Below are positions 9,401 through 16,852 of a stretch of DNA of 64,000 bases, piece by piece. Below the pieces are notes generated by a model that worked only from the letters and a program-made list of their open reading frames with translations, ran no database searches and was not told where the DNA came from. Origin of the DNA: Deltaproteobacteria bacterium (GTDB lineage: Bacteria > Myxococcota > UBA727 > VGSZ01); contig JADZDP010000170.1 of NCBI GenBank assembly GCA_020850995.1, positions 62,001 through 126,000 of the forward strand. Direction: 5' to 3'. A program made the translations under genes and the position numbers. How positions within the stretch are numbered: the stretch's first letter is position 1; each line of letters opens with the position of its first letter.

Positions 9401-11704
9401 CAGCGTGCGCCCGTGGAAGCTGCCCTCGAAGCAGATGACGCGCCGACCGCCAGGGCCGTGCAGGCGGCACAGATCGAAGGCCTTCTCGTTCGCCTCCGCG
9501 CCCGACGACGTGAACGAGGTGTAGCGCATGCCCGGCCAGCTGTGCTTGAGCAAGAAGCGGCTGAAGTCGTCGACGGCAGCGCGGTCGGCGCCGATGGCCT
9601 CGGTGTCGGGGTTGGCGACCAGCAGCTCGCCCAGGTCGCCGTTGTCGAGGGCGGCGCGGAAGCGGCCCGCCGAGAAGCCGAGGCCGATGCTGGCGATCTG
9701 CGAGGCAGCGTCGAGGATGATGAGCGCGTCGTCGTCGATGGAGGCCATGTAGGGGCCATCGCACCAACCGAGATCGAGCACGGGCTCCTTCTTCTCGCGC
9801 GGCACGAAGTCGCCGCGGTACAGACGCCGCAGCAGGGCCTCGGAGCGCGGCAGCTTGCCGCCGGGCGGGCGCCGCGTGGTCTTTGGCAACAGGCGCAGCA
9901 TGTGCACCGGGTTCTCTCGCGCCATGGTGTCGAGGAAGGCGCGCAGCACCGTGACGACGCGCCCGGCGTCGTCGTCGTTGTCGACGTCGGGGACCAACAG
10001 CACCAGGTGCGGCTCTTCGATGGACGCGTAGGGCGCCAGGTGACGCACCAGGTCCTCGGGCTCGAGCAGGTTGTCGTCGATGGTGAGGTCGGTGAGCTGC
10101 TCGAGCGGGATCAGCAGCTCGGGGCCGCGCACGTCGTCGACGTAGATGCGGTAGCGCTCGAGCATGCCCTCGAGCTGGTGGCGCAGGGTCAGGCGATCGA
10201 AGGCCATCTTGAGGCGCTCGTCGCCGGCGTGGAAGGCGGCCGCGAAGGCGGGCTCGAGCGGTGTGTCGCCGAACTCGCCGCGCAACACCGCCACCTGGTA
10301 GGTGGTGGAGCGCACGGCGTCGATGCCGGCGGGGCGCTGATTGCCGCTCGTGCCCACGCCGCCGAAGGGCAGGCGTCCGCTGGCGTTGTTGGTGGAGCGG
10401 TTCCAGTTGAGGCAGCCCGAGCGCGTGTGCTCGTAGAAGCGCTCCATCTTCTGCGGATCGACGGTGAAAATGGCGTTGGCCAAGCCATAGGGCAGCGCGT
10501 TGGTGCGCGCGATGGCCTCGTCGAGATCGTCCACGATCTCCACGGCGAGGTCGGGCCCGAACAGCTCTTCGTCGAGGTAGCCGGTGACCTCGGTGCGTCC
10601 CTCGGGGATGAGGTGGATCGACGGCGTCACGAAGGCGCCGCCCGGCAGCACGCTGCCCGCGAGCAGTTGCTCGCAGCCGGCGTCCGCGGCGGCGGCGCGC
10701 ATGCGCACGAAGCGATCGAGCGCCTCGCGCGTGGCCAGCGGACCAAACGCGGTGGCGGGGTCCAGGGGGTCGCCGGGGCGCAGCTCGCGCGCGGCGGCCA
10801 CCAGCGCGTCGAGGAAGCGCTCGGCCACGCGCTTGCACACCAAGAGCCGGCTGGTGGCCGTGCAGCGCTGGCCGGCGGTGAGGAAGGCGCCCTGCAGCAC
10901 GGCGCCCAGCGCTTGCGGCAGGTCGGCGTCGTCGAGCACCACGGCGACGTTCTTGCCGCCCATCTCGAGGGCGACCACCTTGTGCGGCTGATCGAGGCAG
11001 GCAGCGGCGATGGCGCGGCCGGTGGCCCACGAGCCCGTGAACAACACGCCGTCGGTGCCCGGGTGCGCCACCAGCGCGCGGCCCACGTCGCCGCCGCCCT
11101 GCACCAGGTTGACCACGCCTGGGGGCAGGCCGGCGCGCTCGAAGCACTGGGCGTACAGCTCGCCCACCAGCGGCGTCACCTCGCTCGGCTTGATCACCAC
11201 GGTGTTGCCGGTGGCGAGGGCGGGGATGACGTGGGTGTTCACCAGGTGTGCGGGGTAGTTGTAGGGCCCGATCACCGAGAGCACGCCCTGCGGGTGCGCG
11301 CGCGCCTCGCCGGCGACCCCCTCGGGCTTGAGCGGGGCGATGCGGCGCAGCCCATCCTCGAGGATGAGCGGGATGCGCTCGCCCAGGCTCTTGGCCTCGG
11401 CCGTGGACTCGCGCAGCGGCTTGCCCATCTCACGGGTGATGGCCTTGGCGATGCGCTCGCCGGCCTCGTCGAAGGCCGCACGCAGCGAGAGCAGGTGCCG
11501 CTTGCGCCCCTCGAGTTCCAGGCTGTGCCACGCGGCCTGCGCCTTGCGCGCCGCCTCCACCGCCTGGTCCACGTGGGCCACGCTGGTCGTCACGCGGAAC
11601 ACCGGCGCGAACTCGCGCGCCGGGTCCCGGCTCTCCAGATCGATGCCCGACGCGCGCACGCGTCGGAAGCTGCCGCCGATGAAGTCGCCGCGTCCCTCTT
11701 CCAT
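6434..11704 (-). CDS. Four-domain fusion: aldehyde dehydrogenase / class-III aminotransferase / GNAT / aminotransferase-like
   Basis: A 1756-residue protein from ATG 11704 (MEEGRGDFIGGSF). Residues about 1-490 are an AstD-like NAD(P)-dependent aldehyde dehydrogenase with GPYNYPAHL, KPSEVTP, catalytic Glu in LEMGGKN (E247) and catalytic Cys in AGQRCTATS (C281). After a linker of about 150 residues, 640-1130 is a class-III aminotransferase: SSGAEANEKAFD, FEGSFHGRT, VFDEVQTGFG and the PLP lysine in SSAKKAQLG (K924/K925), closest in style to lysine 6-aminotransferases. Residues about 1215-1395 are a GNAT acetyltransferase with the acetyl-CoA loop PGARGTGLGQRL. Residues 1409-1756 resemble a second aminotransferase without a PLP lysine. 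A natural reading is oxidation of an omega-amino acid: transamination to the semialdehyde, then dehydrogenation to the acid. Lysine, ornithine or a polyamine derivative is possible. There is no good Shine-Dalgarno before 11704, so the start is less certain than the frame. Divergent from the XRE-cupin regulator gene. Confidence 0.85.
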   Translation of the reverse strand: MEEGRGDFIGGSFRRVRASGIDLESRDPAREFAPVFRVTTSVAHVDQAVEAARKAQAAWHSLELEGRKRHLLSLRAAFDEAGERIAKAITREMGKPLRESTAEAKSLGERIPLILEDGLRRIAPLKPEGVAGEARAHPQGVLSVIGPYNYPAHLVNTHVIPALATGNTVVIKPSEVTPLVGELYAQCFERAGLPPGVVNLVQGGGDVGRALVAHPGTDGVLFTGSWATGRAIAAACLDQPHKVVALEMGGKNVAVVLDDADLPQALGAVLQGAFLTAGQRCTATSRLLVCKRVAERFLDALVAAARELRPGDPLDPATAFGPLATREALDRFVRMRAAAADAGCEQLLAGSVLPGGAFVTPSIHLIPEGRTEVTGYLDEELFGPDLAVEIVDDLDEAIARTNALPYGLANAIFTVDPQKMERFYEHTRSGCLNWNRSTNNASGRLPFGGVGTSGNQRPAGIDAVRSTTYQVAVLRGEFGDTPLEPAFAAAFHAGDERLKMAFDRLTLRHQLEGMLERYRIYVDDVRGPELLIPLEQLTDLTIDDNLLEPEDLVRHLAPYASIEEPHLVLLVPDVDNDDDAGRVVTVLRAFLDTMARENPVHMLRLLPKTTRRPPGGKLPRSEALLRRLYRGDFVPREKKEPVLDLGWCDGPYMASIDDDALIILDAASQIASIGLGFSAGRFRAALDNGDLGELLVANPDTEAIGADRAAVDDFSRFLLKHSWPGMRYTSFTSSGAEANEKAFDLCRLHGPGGRRVICFEGSFHGRTLMALHATHNPAKRAPFELKGYEAVFVPFPKWSDPREEPPVEDAWITAWATGQTPGDDGDPLVQAEVEALMAVRNEIKKGDVCCVIAEPMQGEGGDNYGTARFFNGLRALTRGFSVPLVFDEVQTGFGLGGPFWWHAAFSLRNQRGQPDGPDCVSSAKKAQLGVCLSVWADPRPAPCHAVQLRRGLAHGEGIAQTSALQMQTEIQERLWTLAVDYPALVMNPRNVGWAFAFDLPSAHLANQLINQRFYRGFMAYLAGDKTVRFRLNISWTIRELEMLFAGLREALNAIVAKARGLDPAKQREAMEQYKAPPWEDGSARSSEPARTTGGTFGLHYDTLSEDPPALLRWMINLPRGPLEKVCDRVLSMEGQFDDGAVEAALVRATSQERAWAFPSKVLERMRHLSTEIDRAPDPRAAYDQLTGSFGMEPTRLLAEVLGARVVVLDPREWSDYADKIVDIENATYEDGRRDSEEDLKRMVTGDGGMGVMLVRYTDVGERVLGYAFGGPVEHYKSDGPRDDTMNGSHNTFYSANITVAPGARGTGLGQRLKSAQVRHVAAMKGKSGAPRYLFMSGRNRLHFTRDMAAINRLFGAYVVEHYRRDQYGDRSGQALYYRIPLQHPSCPTALPEEPVAVGERHLDWSSSVQAPLGARHPRMVRALFDGEFTGAVGTKLTLSNWVTPDVVRYVELLMHLGPKGLPHVYFTSGRDEMLDKAIRCLRVKRPQADIVLGLERQYLGNTTAAARSLTDPSGEQQPFAWFDWPRVPHPGEVGTDASVGAIMAALNRYGSERFLAIVVELMGEKSGLTLPDDFQSALAALHADTGIPIVAVETASALGRLGPNLWASDGEPLNPNLVLWYSGAQLGHVFVDDKHYVGKPLTLISTWDGDELSILRTYHHLLEARALLKDGHGAAFHRRLDEMRLPGRRLGAGLWQVLDLGDVLKADALKKGAFRRGLRLGRGLPGRVVLAPPLCVSDDDVQAGLARLEQAVREVL

Positions 11705-11734
11705 AGGGGGCGCGGCTAGCACCGGGATCAGGTG

Positions 11735-11790
11735 TTGACAAAGGCGCCGCGACTGCCGATAGGAAACGCCGACGTTTCTCGAAAACGAGA
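11735..11790 (+). promoter_or_regulatory. Divergent promoter region with inverted GAAAC/GTTTC half-sites
   Basis: The 106-base gap between the fusion gene (leftward) and the regulator gene (rightward) holds TTGACA at 11735-11740 with GATAGG 17 bases downstream, a plausible forward promoter. Overlapping and just after it are GAAAC-N6-GTTTC (11763-11778) and TCTCG-AAAA-CGAGA (11777-11790). GTTTC/GAAAC half-sites also form the larger inverted repeat at 12555-12576, so this may be an autoregulatory operator of the XRE-cupin protein. The half-sites are in the opposite relative orientation in the two places. Confidence 0.4.
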
Positions 11791-11810
11791 TCCTTGCGCG
11801 GAGGGGAAGC

Positions 11811-12533
11811 ATGGCCGAGGCTCACGAGCAAACAGCACGCATCGATCCGGTGCCGGGCATGGACGCCATGCTCGCCCGCATCGACGACGACGAAGGCGCG
11901 GAGCGGGAGCTTTTGATGAAGGACGCGGACACCGGCGACGTGCGCCTGGGCGAGACCGTCAAGCGCCTGCGCGAGCAGGCCGGCTGGTCCATCCAGCGCC
12001 TGGCGCGCGAGGCGGGCGTTTCCTCCGCGACCATCTTCAAGATCGAGAAGGACCGCATGGTGCCCTCGGTGACGGTGCTGCTCAAGCTGGCGCGCGCGCT
12101 CAAGCAGCCCATCGCCACCCTGCTCGAGCACCAGGGCCCACGTCAGCGGAGCGGTTACGCGGTGTTCAAGCGCGAGGACCGGCAAGACTTCCGCTTCGCC
12201 GAGCTGCCCCTGTCCATCGAGCGCACCGTGGGGCCCTGGCCCGATCGGCAGCTCGAGGCCGGCTTCTACGTCGTCGACGAGGGCGGCACGCCGGCGCGGG
12301 CGCCGCTCTCGCACCCCGGCGAGAAGCTCTACTTCGTGCTCGAGGGGCGCATCCGCTTCGAGATCGACGGCGAGCACGTGCTGCTCGAGCCTGGCGAGGT
12401 CTTGCACCTGAAGGCCACCATCCCGCACCGCTGGGAGAACGCCGCCGAGGGCCCAAGCCGCATCTTCTACGTGGTGACACCGGTGCCGGCCTTCACCAAG
12501 CAGCGCGTCGGCGGCCCGCCCCCGGCGGCCTGA
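11811..12533 (+). CDS. XRE-family transcriptional regulator with C-terminal cupin domain
   Basis: A 240-residue regulator. Residues about 42-105 are a helix-turn-helix of the Cro/CI type (GETVKRLREQAGWSIQRLAR, then VSSATIFKIEKDRMVPSVTVL). Residues about 155-228 are a small cupin (HPGEKLYFVLEGRIRFEIDG, LLEPGEVLHLKATIPHRW), the usual ligand sensor of this family. A 40-residue acidic N-terminal extension precedes the HTH. GGAGGGGAAGC ends just before ATG 11811. It lies between the fusion enzyme gene and the acyl-CoA dehydrogenase pair and probably controls one or both, through the inverted repeats at 11763-11790 and 12555-12576. Known relatives respond to amino-acid, polyamine or short-chain acyl metabolites; the ligand here is unknown. 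Confidence 0.9.
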   Translation: MAEAHEQTARIDPVPGMDAMLARIDDDEGAERELLMKDADTGDVRLGETVKRLREQAGWSIQRLAREAGVSSATIFKIEKDRMVPSVTVLLKLARALKQPIATLLEHQGPRQRSGYAVFKREDRQDFRFAELPLSIERTVGPWPDRQLEAGFYVVDEGGTPARAPLSHPGEKLYFVLEGRIRFEIDGEHVLLEPGEVLHLKATIPHRWENAAEGPSRIFYVVTPVPAFTKQRVGGPPPAA

Positions 12534-12554
12534 TCCGGTCCCCGAAGATACTCG

Positions 12555-12576
12555 GGTGTTTCCTAGAGGAAACACC
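12555..12576. promoter_or_regulatory. Perfect 9-bp inverted repeat, candidate operator
   Basis: GGTGTTTCC-TAGA-GGAAACACC: two perfect 9-base arms around a 4-base centre, 20 bases before the ATG of the first acyl-CoA dehydrogenase and 22 bases after the stop of the XRE-cupin regulator. It is AT-rich for this genome. The position suits repression of a promoter internal to the regulator gene or attenuation of read-through. An mRNA hairpin is an alternative, but there is no T-run. Confidence 0.6.
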
Positions 12577-12595
12577 TGCAACCAAGGAAGAAACC

Positions 12596-13723
12596 ATGCA
12601 GCTTCAGCTCGACGAGGAGCGCGCGCTCCTCAAAGACACCGTGCGGGCCTTCGCCAAGGAGCAGGTGCGGCCGCACGCGCGCACCTGGGAGGAGCAGGGC
12701 GCGCTCGAGGGCGCCGCGCTCGATCAGGCCTGGCAGCTCGGCTTCGCCACCTTGGGCATTGGGCCCTCGTACGGAGGCGCCGCCGAGCGCGACGACGCCA
12801 CGCCATCGGCGCTGTCGAACACCTTGGTGCTCGAAGAGCTCGCGTGGGCCGACCTCGGCTTCGCGTTGGCTGCCCTGTCGCCCTTGCACGTGGCGGTGCC
12901 GCTGGCGCTCGTTGGCCACGAGGGGCTCAAGCGCGAGGTGCTGCCCGGCATGCTCGGCAGCGCCACCTTGCCCAAGGCGACCGGCGCGTGGGTGGAGTCG
13001 AGCCGCAGCTACGACCTGCGCGCCATGCGCACGCGCTCGTCGCTCACGGCGCAGGGCCCGGTGCTGAGCGGCACCAAGACCTTGGTGCCCCGGGGCGACA
13101 TAGCCGAGCTCACCGTCGTGGCGGCGCGCGCCCGCGGCGACGACGAGGCCGCGTCCTTCGAGCCCTACCTGCTTTTGGGCAAGAACGTCTCGGGGTTGTC
13201 GCGCGGCCAGCGCTGCGAGGTCATCGGGCCGCGCGCGGTGCCGCTGGTCGATCTCACGCTCGACGAGGCCAACGCGCGCCCGCTGGCGCACAAGGCCGGC
13301 ATCGCCCACGGCCAGCTCCTCGAGCGCGCCTTGGTGGGCAGCGCCGCCGCGTCGCTCGGTGTGGCGCGCGCCGCCGTGGAGTACGCCGTCGACTACGCGC
13401 GCGAGCGCAAGGCCTTCGGGCGCGCCATCGCGCAGAACCAGTCCATCGCCTTCATGCTCGCCGAGGGCGCCATGGACGTGGAGGCGCTGCGCTGGCTCAC
13501 GTGGAAGGCCGCGTGGAAGATCGATCGCGACCACCCCAAAGGCGAGAGCGCGCTCGCCGAGGCCTCGCGCGCGGCGCGCTTCGGGGCCGAGCTCGCGTTC
13601 CGTGTGTCGGACGCATGCGTGCAGATCTTGGGTGGCCACGGCGTCATCCGCGATCACCTGGCCGAGCTCTTCTTCCGTAACTCCCGCACCCTGGCGGCCA
13701 CGCCAGGTTGGTTCATGGTCTGA
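12596..13723 (+). CDS. Acyl-CoA dehydrogenase-like subunit lacking the catalytic Glu
   Basis: A 375-residue member of the acyl-CoA dehydrogenase fold, from ATG 12596 after AAGGAAG. The C-terminal helical domain keeps the two motifs that normally contact the FAD of the neighbouring subunit, ERKAFGRAI and QILGGHGVIR. The middle domain has WVESSRSYDLRAM in place of the usual TEPxAGSD flavin loop, and the protein ends RNSRTLAATPGWFMV where family members carry YEGT with the catalytic base. It is therefore unlikely to be active alone. The next gene has the complementary set of motifs, and the two probably form a heteromer comparable to the heterotetrameric FadE pairs of mycobacteria. Substrate unknown. 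Confidence 0.85.
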   Translation: MQLQLDEERALLKDTVRAFAKEQVRPHARTWEEQGALEGAALDQAWQLGFATLGIGPSYGGAAERDDATPSALSNTLVLEELAWADLGFALAALSPLHVAVPLALVGHEGLKREVLPGMLGSATLPKATGAWVESSRSYDLRAMRTRSSLTAQGPVLSGTKTLVPRGDIAELTVVAARARGDDEAASFEPYLLLGKNVSGLSRGQRCEVIGPRAVPLVDLTLDEANARPLAHKAGIAHGQLLERALVGSAAASLGVARAAVEYAVDYARERKAFGRAIAQNQSIAFMLAEGAMDVEALRWLTWKAAWKIDRDHPKGESALAEASRAARFGAELAFRVSDACVQILGGHGVIRDHLAELFFRNSRTLAATPGWFMV

Positions 13724-13732
13724 GGTGCACCC

Positions 13733-14962
13733 ATGACGACGCACGCGCTCGACTTCGATCCCACCGAAAAGGAAGCGAACATCCTCGCCTTCCTGCACAC
13801 CTTCGCGGAGAACGCCATGCGGCCCGCGAGCATCATCGCCGACGCCCATGAGCACGAGCGGCCCCAAGGCGCCATCGAGGCGCTTCATCAGCTGCAGTCG
13901 GGCGGCATGGGCTACCGCTCCGGCAGCGCCGTCGACGGCACCGGCGACGGCTCGCCGGCGGCCAAGGCGCTGACCTCCATCCTGCGCGCCGAGGAGCTGT
14001 CGTGGGGTGCTGCCAGCATCCTGTTGTCGCGCCCGGGCCCCGGCCTCGGCGGCGCCGCCATCCAGGCCTCGGGCACGCCGGCGCAGAAGGAGCAGTGGCT
14101 CAAGCGCTACGAGGACGGCAGCGTGCGCTTCGGCGCCATGGCGCTCACCGAGTCGAACGCCGGCAGCGACGTCAGCGCCATCGAGACCACGGCCGTGCAG
14201 GACGGCGACCATTGGCTGCTCAACGGCACCAAGATCTTCGCCACCAACGGCGCCTGCGCCGACGTGGTGGTGGTGTGGGCCACCGTCGACAAGAGCAAGG
14301 GCAAAGACGGCATCCGCGCCTTCATCGTGGAGAAGGGCACGCCGGGCTTCAGCATCGGGCGGCTCGAGCACAAGATGGGTATCCGCGCCAGCGAGACGGC
14401 GGAGCTGGTGTTCCAAGACTGCCGCATCCCGCGCGCCAACCTGCTCGGCGAGGAGAACCCCTCGGCGGAGAAGAAGGGCTTCAAGGGCGCCATGGCGACC
14501 TTTGATCTCACGCGTCCGGGCGTGGCCGCCATGGCCGTGGGCATCGCGCGCGCCGCGCTCGAGCACACGGTGCAGGTGCTCGAGAGCGAGTCGGGCGGCT
14601 TCCACCTCGGCTACGGCCGCTCGCGTGCGCACCTCTCCGCGTTGCAGGACGCGGTGCAGGCGATGGACGCGCAGATCGAGGCCGCGCGCTTGTTGGCGCG
14701 GCGCGCTGCGTACCTGCTCGATCAGAAGCAGCCAAACGCGCTCGAGGCCTCCATGGCCAAGGCCAAGGCTGGCCGCGTCGTCGTCGACGTGTGCGCCACG
14801 TGCGTCGAGCTGCTCGGCCCCGCGGCGCTGACGCGCGCGCACCCGCTCGAGATGTGGCTGCGCGACTCAAAGGTGTTCGACATCTTCGAGGGTACGGGGC
14901 AGGTGCAGCGCCTGGTCATCGCGCGACGGATCCTTGGGTACACGTCGAAAGAGCTGCCCTGA
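13733..14962 (+). CDS. Acyl-CoA dehydrogenase subunit with catalytic Glu
   Basis: A 409-residue acyl-CoA dehydrogenase, 9 bases after its partner. It has the flavin/substrate loop ALTESNAGSDVSAIETTA, a good central beta domain (HWLLNGTKIFATNGACADVVVV), and the catalytic base region FDIFEGTGQVQR. It lacks the R-x-F-G motif and the QxxGGxG motif that bind a neighbour's FAD; where these are expected it has GGFHLGYGRSRAH and ELLGPAA. These are exactly the elements kept in the upstream protein, which supports a mixed alpha/beta enzyme. No electron-transfer flavoprotein gene is visible nearby. Start ATG 13733 follows a weak GAGGTG. Confidence 0.9.
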   Translation: MTTHALDFDPTEKEANILAFLHTFAENAMRPASIIADAHEHERPQGAIEALHQLQSGGMGYRSGSAVDGTGDGSPAAKALTSILRAEELSWGAASILLSRPGPGLGGAAIQASGTPAQKEQWLKRYEDGSVRFGAMALTESNAGSDVSAIETTAVQDGDHWLLNGTKIFATNGACADVVVVWATVDKSKGKDGIRAFIVEKGTPGFSIGRLEHKMGIRASETAELVFQDCRIPRANLLGEENPSAEKKGFKGAMATFDLTRPGVAAMAVGIARAALEHTVQVLESESGGFHLGYGRSRAHLSALQDAVQAMDAQIEAARLLARRAAYLLDQKQPNALEASMAKAKAGRVVVDVCATCVELLGPAALTRAHPLEMWLRDSKVFDIFEGTGQVQRLVIARRILGYTSKELP

Positions 14963-14980
14963 GCATCAAGGAGTAGACAC

Positions 14981-16822
14981 ATGCGTTCCCTCGCTCTCGT
15001 ACCCGGGCTGCTGCTCGGGCTTGGCGCGGCGTGCCCGCAAGGCGCGCCCATCAACGACGACAATGCAGCAATCGGTGAGGGCGAAGGCGACCCCGCGGCC
15101 GAAGGTGAAGGCGAAGGCGAGCCCGGTGAAGGCGAAGGCGAGCCCGGCGAAGGCGAAGGCGAGCCCGGCGAGGGAGAAGGCGAGGGCGAGCCCCGTGGCT
15201 GCGCCGATGAGGAGGACTGCGCGCGCATCGTCAGCGCGGAGTTCCCCGCGACGCTCGCGTGCAACGCCGAGGCCGTGGCCACCGTGGTGGTGCAAAACGC
15301 TGGCACGGCAACGTGGACGCGCGCCTCGCACCGCTTGGGCGGCGTCGACGACAGTGATCCCTTCCACGCTCCCGACGCGCGCATCTACCTGCCCGACGAC
15401 GTCGAGGTGGCGCCGGGCGCCGACTACAGCTTCAGCATCACCTTGCGCGCGCCGTCGACGGCGGGGAGCTACAGCTCCGACTGGCGCATGGTGCACGAGC
15501 TGGTGCGCTGGTTCGGCGACAGCGTCGTGCGCGACATTGTCGTCCAGTGCGAGCCGCACCACGCCCGCGCCGGCCTGGTGCGCGCGCATGGCCACGTGCT
15601 CGAGGACGACGAGGGGCCCTTCGTGGGCCTGGGCGCCACCATGATGTGGGCGGCGTGGGGCTACCAGCACGATCGCGCGCGCCTCGAGCAGAACCTGGCC
15701 TTCTTGGCCGAGCACGGCTTCGACTACATCCGCGCGCTCGGCACCGTGGGCGACCCCACGCGCGGCGACGACTACTGGGAGGGGCGCGAGATCGATCCGA
15801 GCGCGCCCGGCTTCGACGACGCTATCGCCGGGCTCACCGACCTCGCCTACGACGTGTACGGCCTGCGCGTAGAGTGGACGATCTTCGGCGGCACCGAGAC
15901 CGCGCCCACCGAGGGCGAACAGCAGGCGCTCATCGATCGCTTCCTCGCCATGAGCGTGGGGCGTGAGCACAAGATCTTGCACTTCGAGACCGGCAACGAG
16001 AGCTGGCACGTGGGCTTCGAGGGTGACGAGGGCACGGATCGGCTGCGCCGCCTGACGCGCTACCTGCGCGATCGCACCGACATCCTGGTGGCGGCGTCGG
16101 CGCCCGCCAGCGCCGACTGCGAGGGGCTGCGCGATTACTACGAGGGCGAGGTCGCCGACCTGGCTACCGTGCACTTCGATCGCAACCCGGCCGAGGAGGG
16201 CTGGCGTCCGGTGCGCCAACCCTGGGGCCTGTACCGCGAGGGCGGCTGCGGCTTCTCCCTTGGCATCGTGGCGTCGAACAACGAGCCCATCGGACCCGGC
16301 GCGTCCGTGGCCAGCGACGAAGACCCCGAGCGCCTGGCGGCAGCAGCCATCACCACCTACGTGGCGAACATCCCGCTCTACGTGTTCCACTCGCGCGCCG
16401 GTGTGCGCGGCGACGTCGACCTGTTCACCATGGCCGGCGTCGACGCCTTCACGCACGTCAAAGACATCGTGCCCCCCGACGTGACCGGTTGGCAGCAATG
16501 GAACCACTACCAAGCAGAGGCGCACCCCTTCCTCATCTTCGCCACGCTGGCAGACGGCACTCGCGTGCCCAACAGCACCTGGACCGACGAGGACGGCGCG
16601 GTGGCGGGCGTGGTGCGCGCCTACGCGGCGCGCGCTGGTGGCGAGTTCCTGGTCAGCGTCATCGGCGTCAAGGGCGCCGCCGAGCTGGAGGCGCGCTTCG
16701 CCATGAGCGTCGACGTCATCGAGCCCGTCAGCGGCGCCGTCGCGACGCGCCAGCTGCAGGCCGGCGAGCGGATCACGCTGAGCGGCCACGGTGCCTTCGC
16801 CCTGCGGGGCCACGCGCTCTGA
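14981..16822 (+). CDS. Exported protein: Glu-Gly repeat linker, NBR1-like Ig domain, glycoside hydrolase-like barrel
   Basis: A 613-residue secreted protein. The leader MRSLALVPGLLLGLGAAC ends in a weak lipobox, so lipid anchoring is likely but not certain. Residues 32-71 are a Gly-Glu/Pro repeat. Residues about 73-190 are an NBR1-type immunoglobulin-like domain (VVVQNAGTATWTRASHRLG, then EVAPGADYSFSITLRAPSTAG), usually a carbohydrate or surface adhesion module. From about 195 on, a TIM-barrel-like region (GATMMWAAWGYQHDRARLEQ; HFETGNESWHVGF with a clan-A-like Asn-Glu pair; ASNNEPIGPG) resembles clan GH-A glycosidases, ending in a small beta domain. Substrate unknown; a surface glycan-processing role is inferred. 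Confidence 0.7.
   Translation: MRSLALVPGLLLGLGAACPQGAPINDDNAAIGEGEGDPAAEGEGEGEPGEGEGEPGEGEGEPGEGEGEGEPRGCADEEDCARIVSAEFPATLACNAEAVATVVVQNAGTATWTRASHRLGGVDDSDPFHAPDARIYLPDDVEVAPGADYSFSITLRAPSTAGSYSSDWRMVHELVRWFGDSVVRDIVVQCEPHHARAGLVRAHGHVLEDDEGPFVGLGATMMWAAWGYQHDRARLEQNLAFLAEHGFDYIRALGTVGDPTRGDDYWEGREIDPSAPGFDDAIAGLTDLAYDVYGLRVEWTIFGGTETAPTEGEQQALIDRFLAMSVGREHKILHFETGNESWHVGFEGDEGTDRLRRLTRYLRDRTDILVAASAPASADCEGLRDYYEGEVADLATVHFDRNPAEEGWRPVRQPWGLYREGGCGFSLGIVASNNEPIGPGASVASDEDPERLAAAAITTYVANIPLYVFHSRAGVRGDVDLFTMAGVDAFTHVKDIVPPDVTGWQQWNHYQAEAHPFLIFATLADGTRVPNSTWTDEDGAVAGVVRAYAARAGGEFLVSVIGVKGAAELEARFAMSVDVIEPVSGAVATRQLQAGERITLSGHGAFALRGHAL
15074..15193 (+). repeat. In-frame Glu-Gly(-Pro) coding repeat
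   Basis: About 40 codons alternating Gly and Glu with periodic Pro (units such as GEGEGEP repeated four times), encoded by near-identical 6- and 18-base units. It forms the linker between the leader and the Ig-like domain and is a likely site of replication slippage. Confidence 0.85.
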
Positions 16823-16852
16823 AGCGGGGCGCCGGACGCGCTACCATGCGGC

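Noticed and set aside
6227..11719. 1830-codon forward ORF opposite the fusion gene
   Set aside because: It is the GC-skew mirror of 6434-11704; its translation is His/Arg/Ala/Gly-rich with no motif, while the reverse frame has complete enzyme domains.
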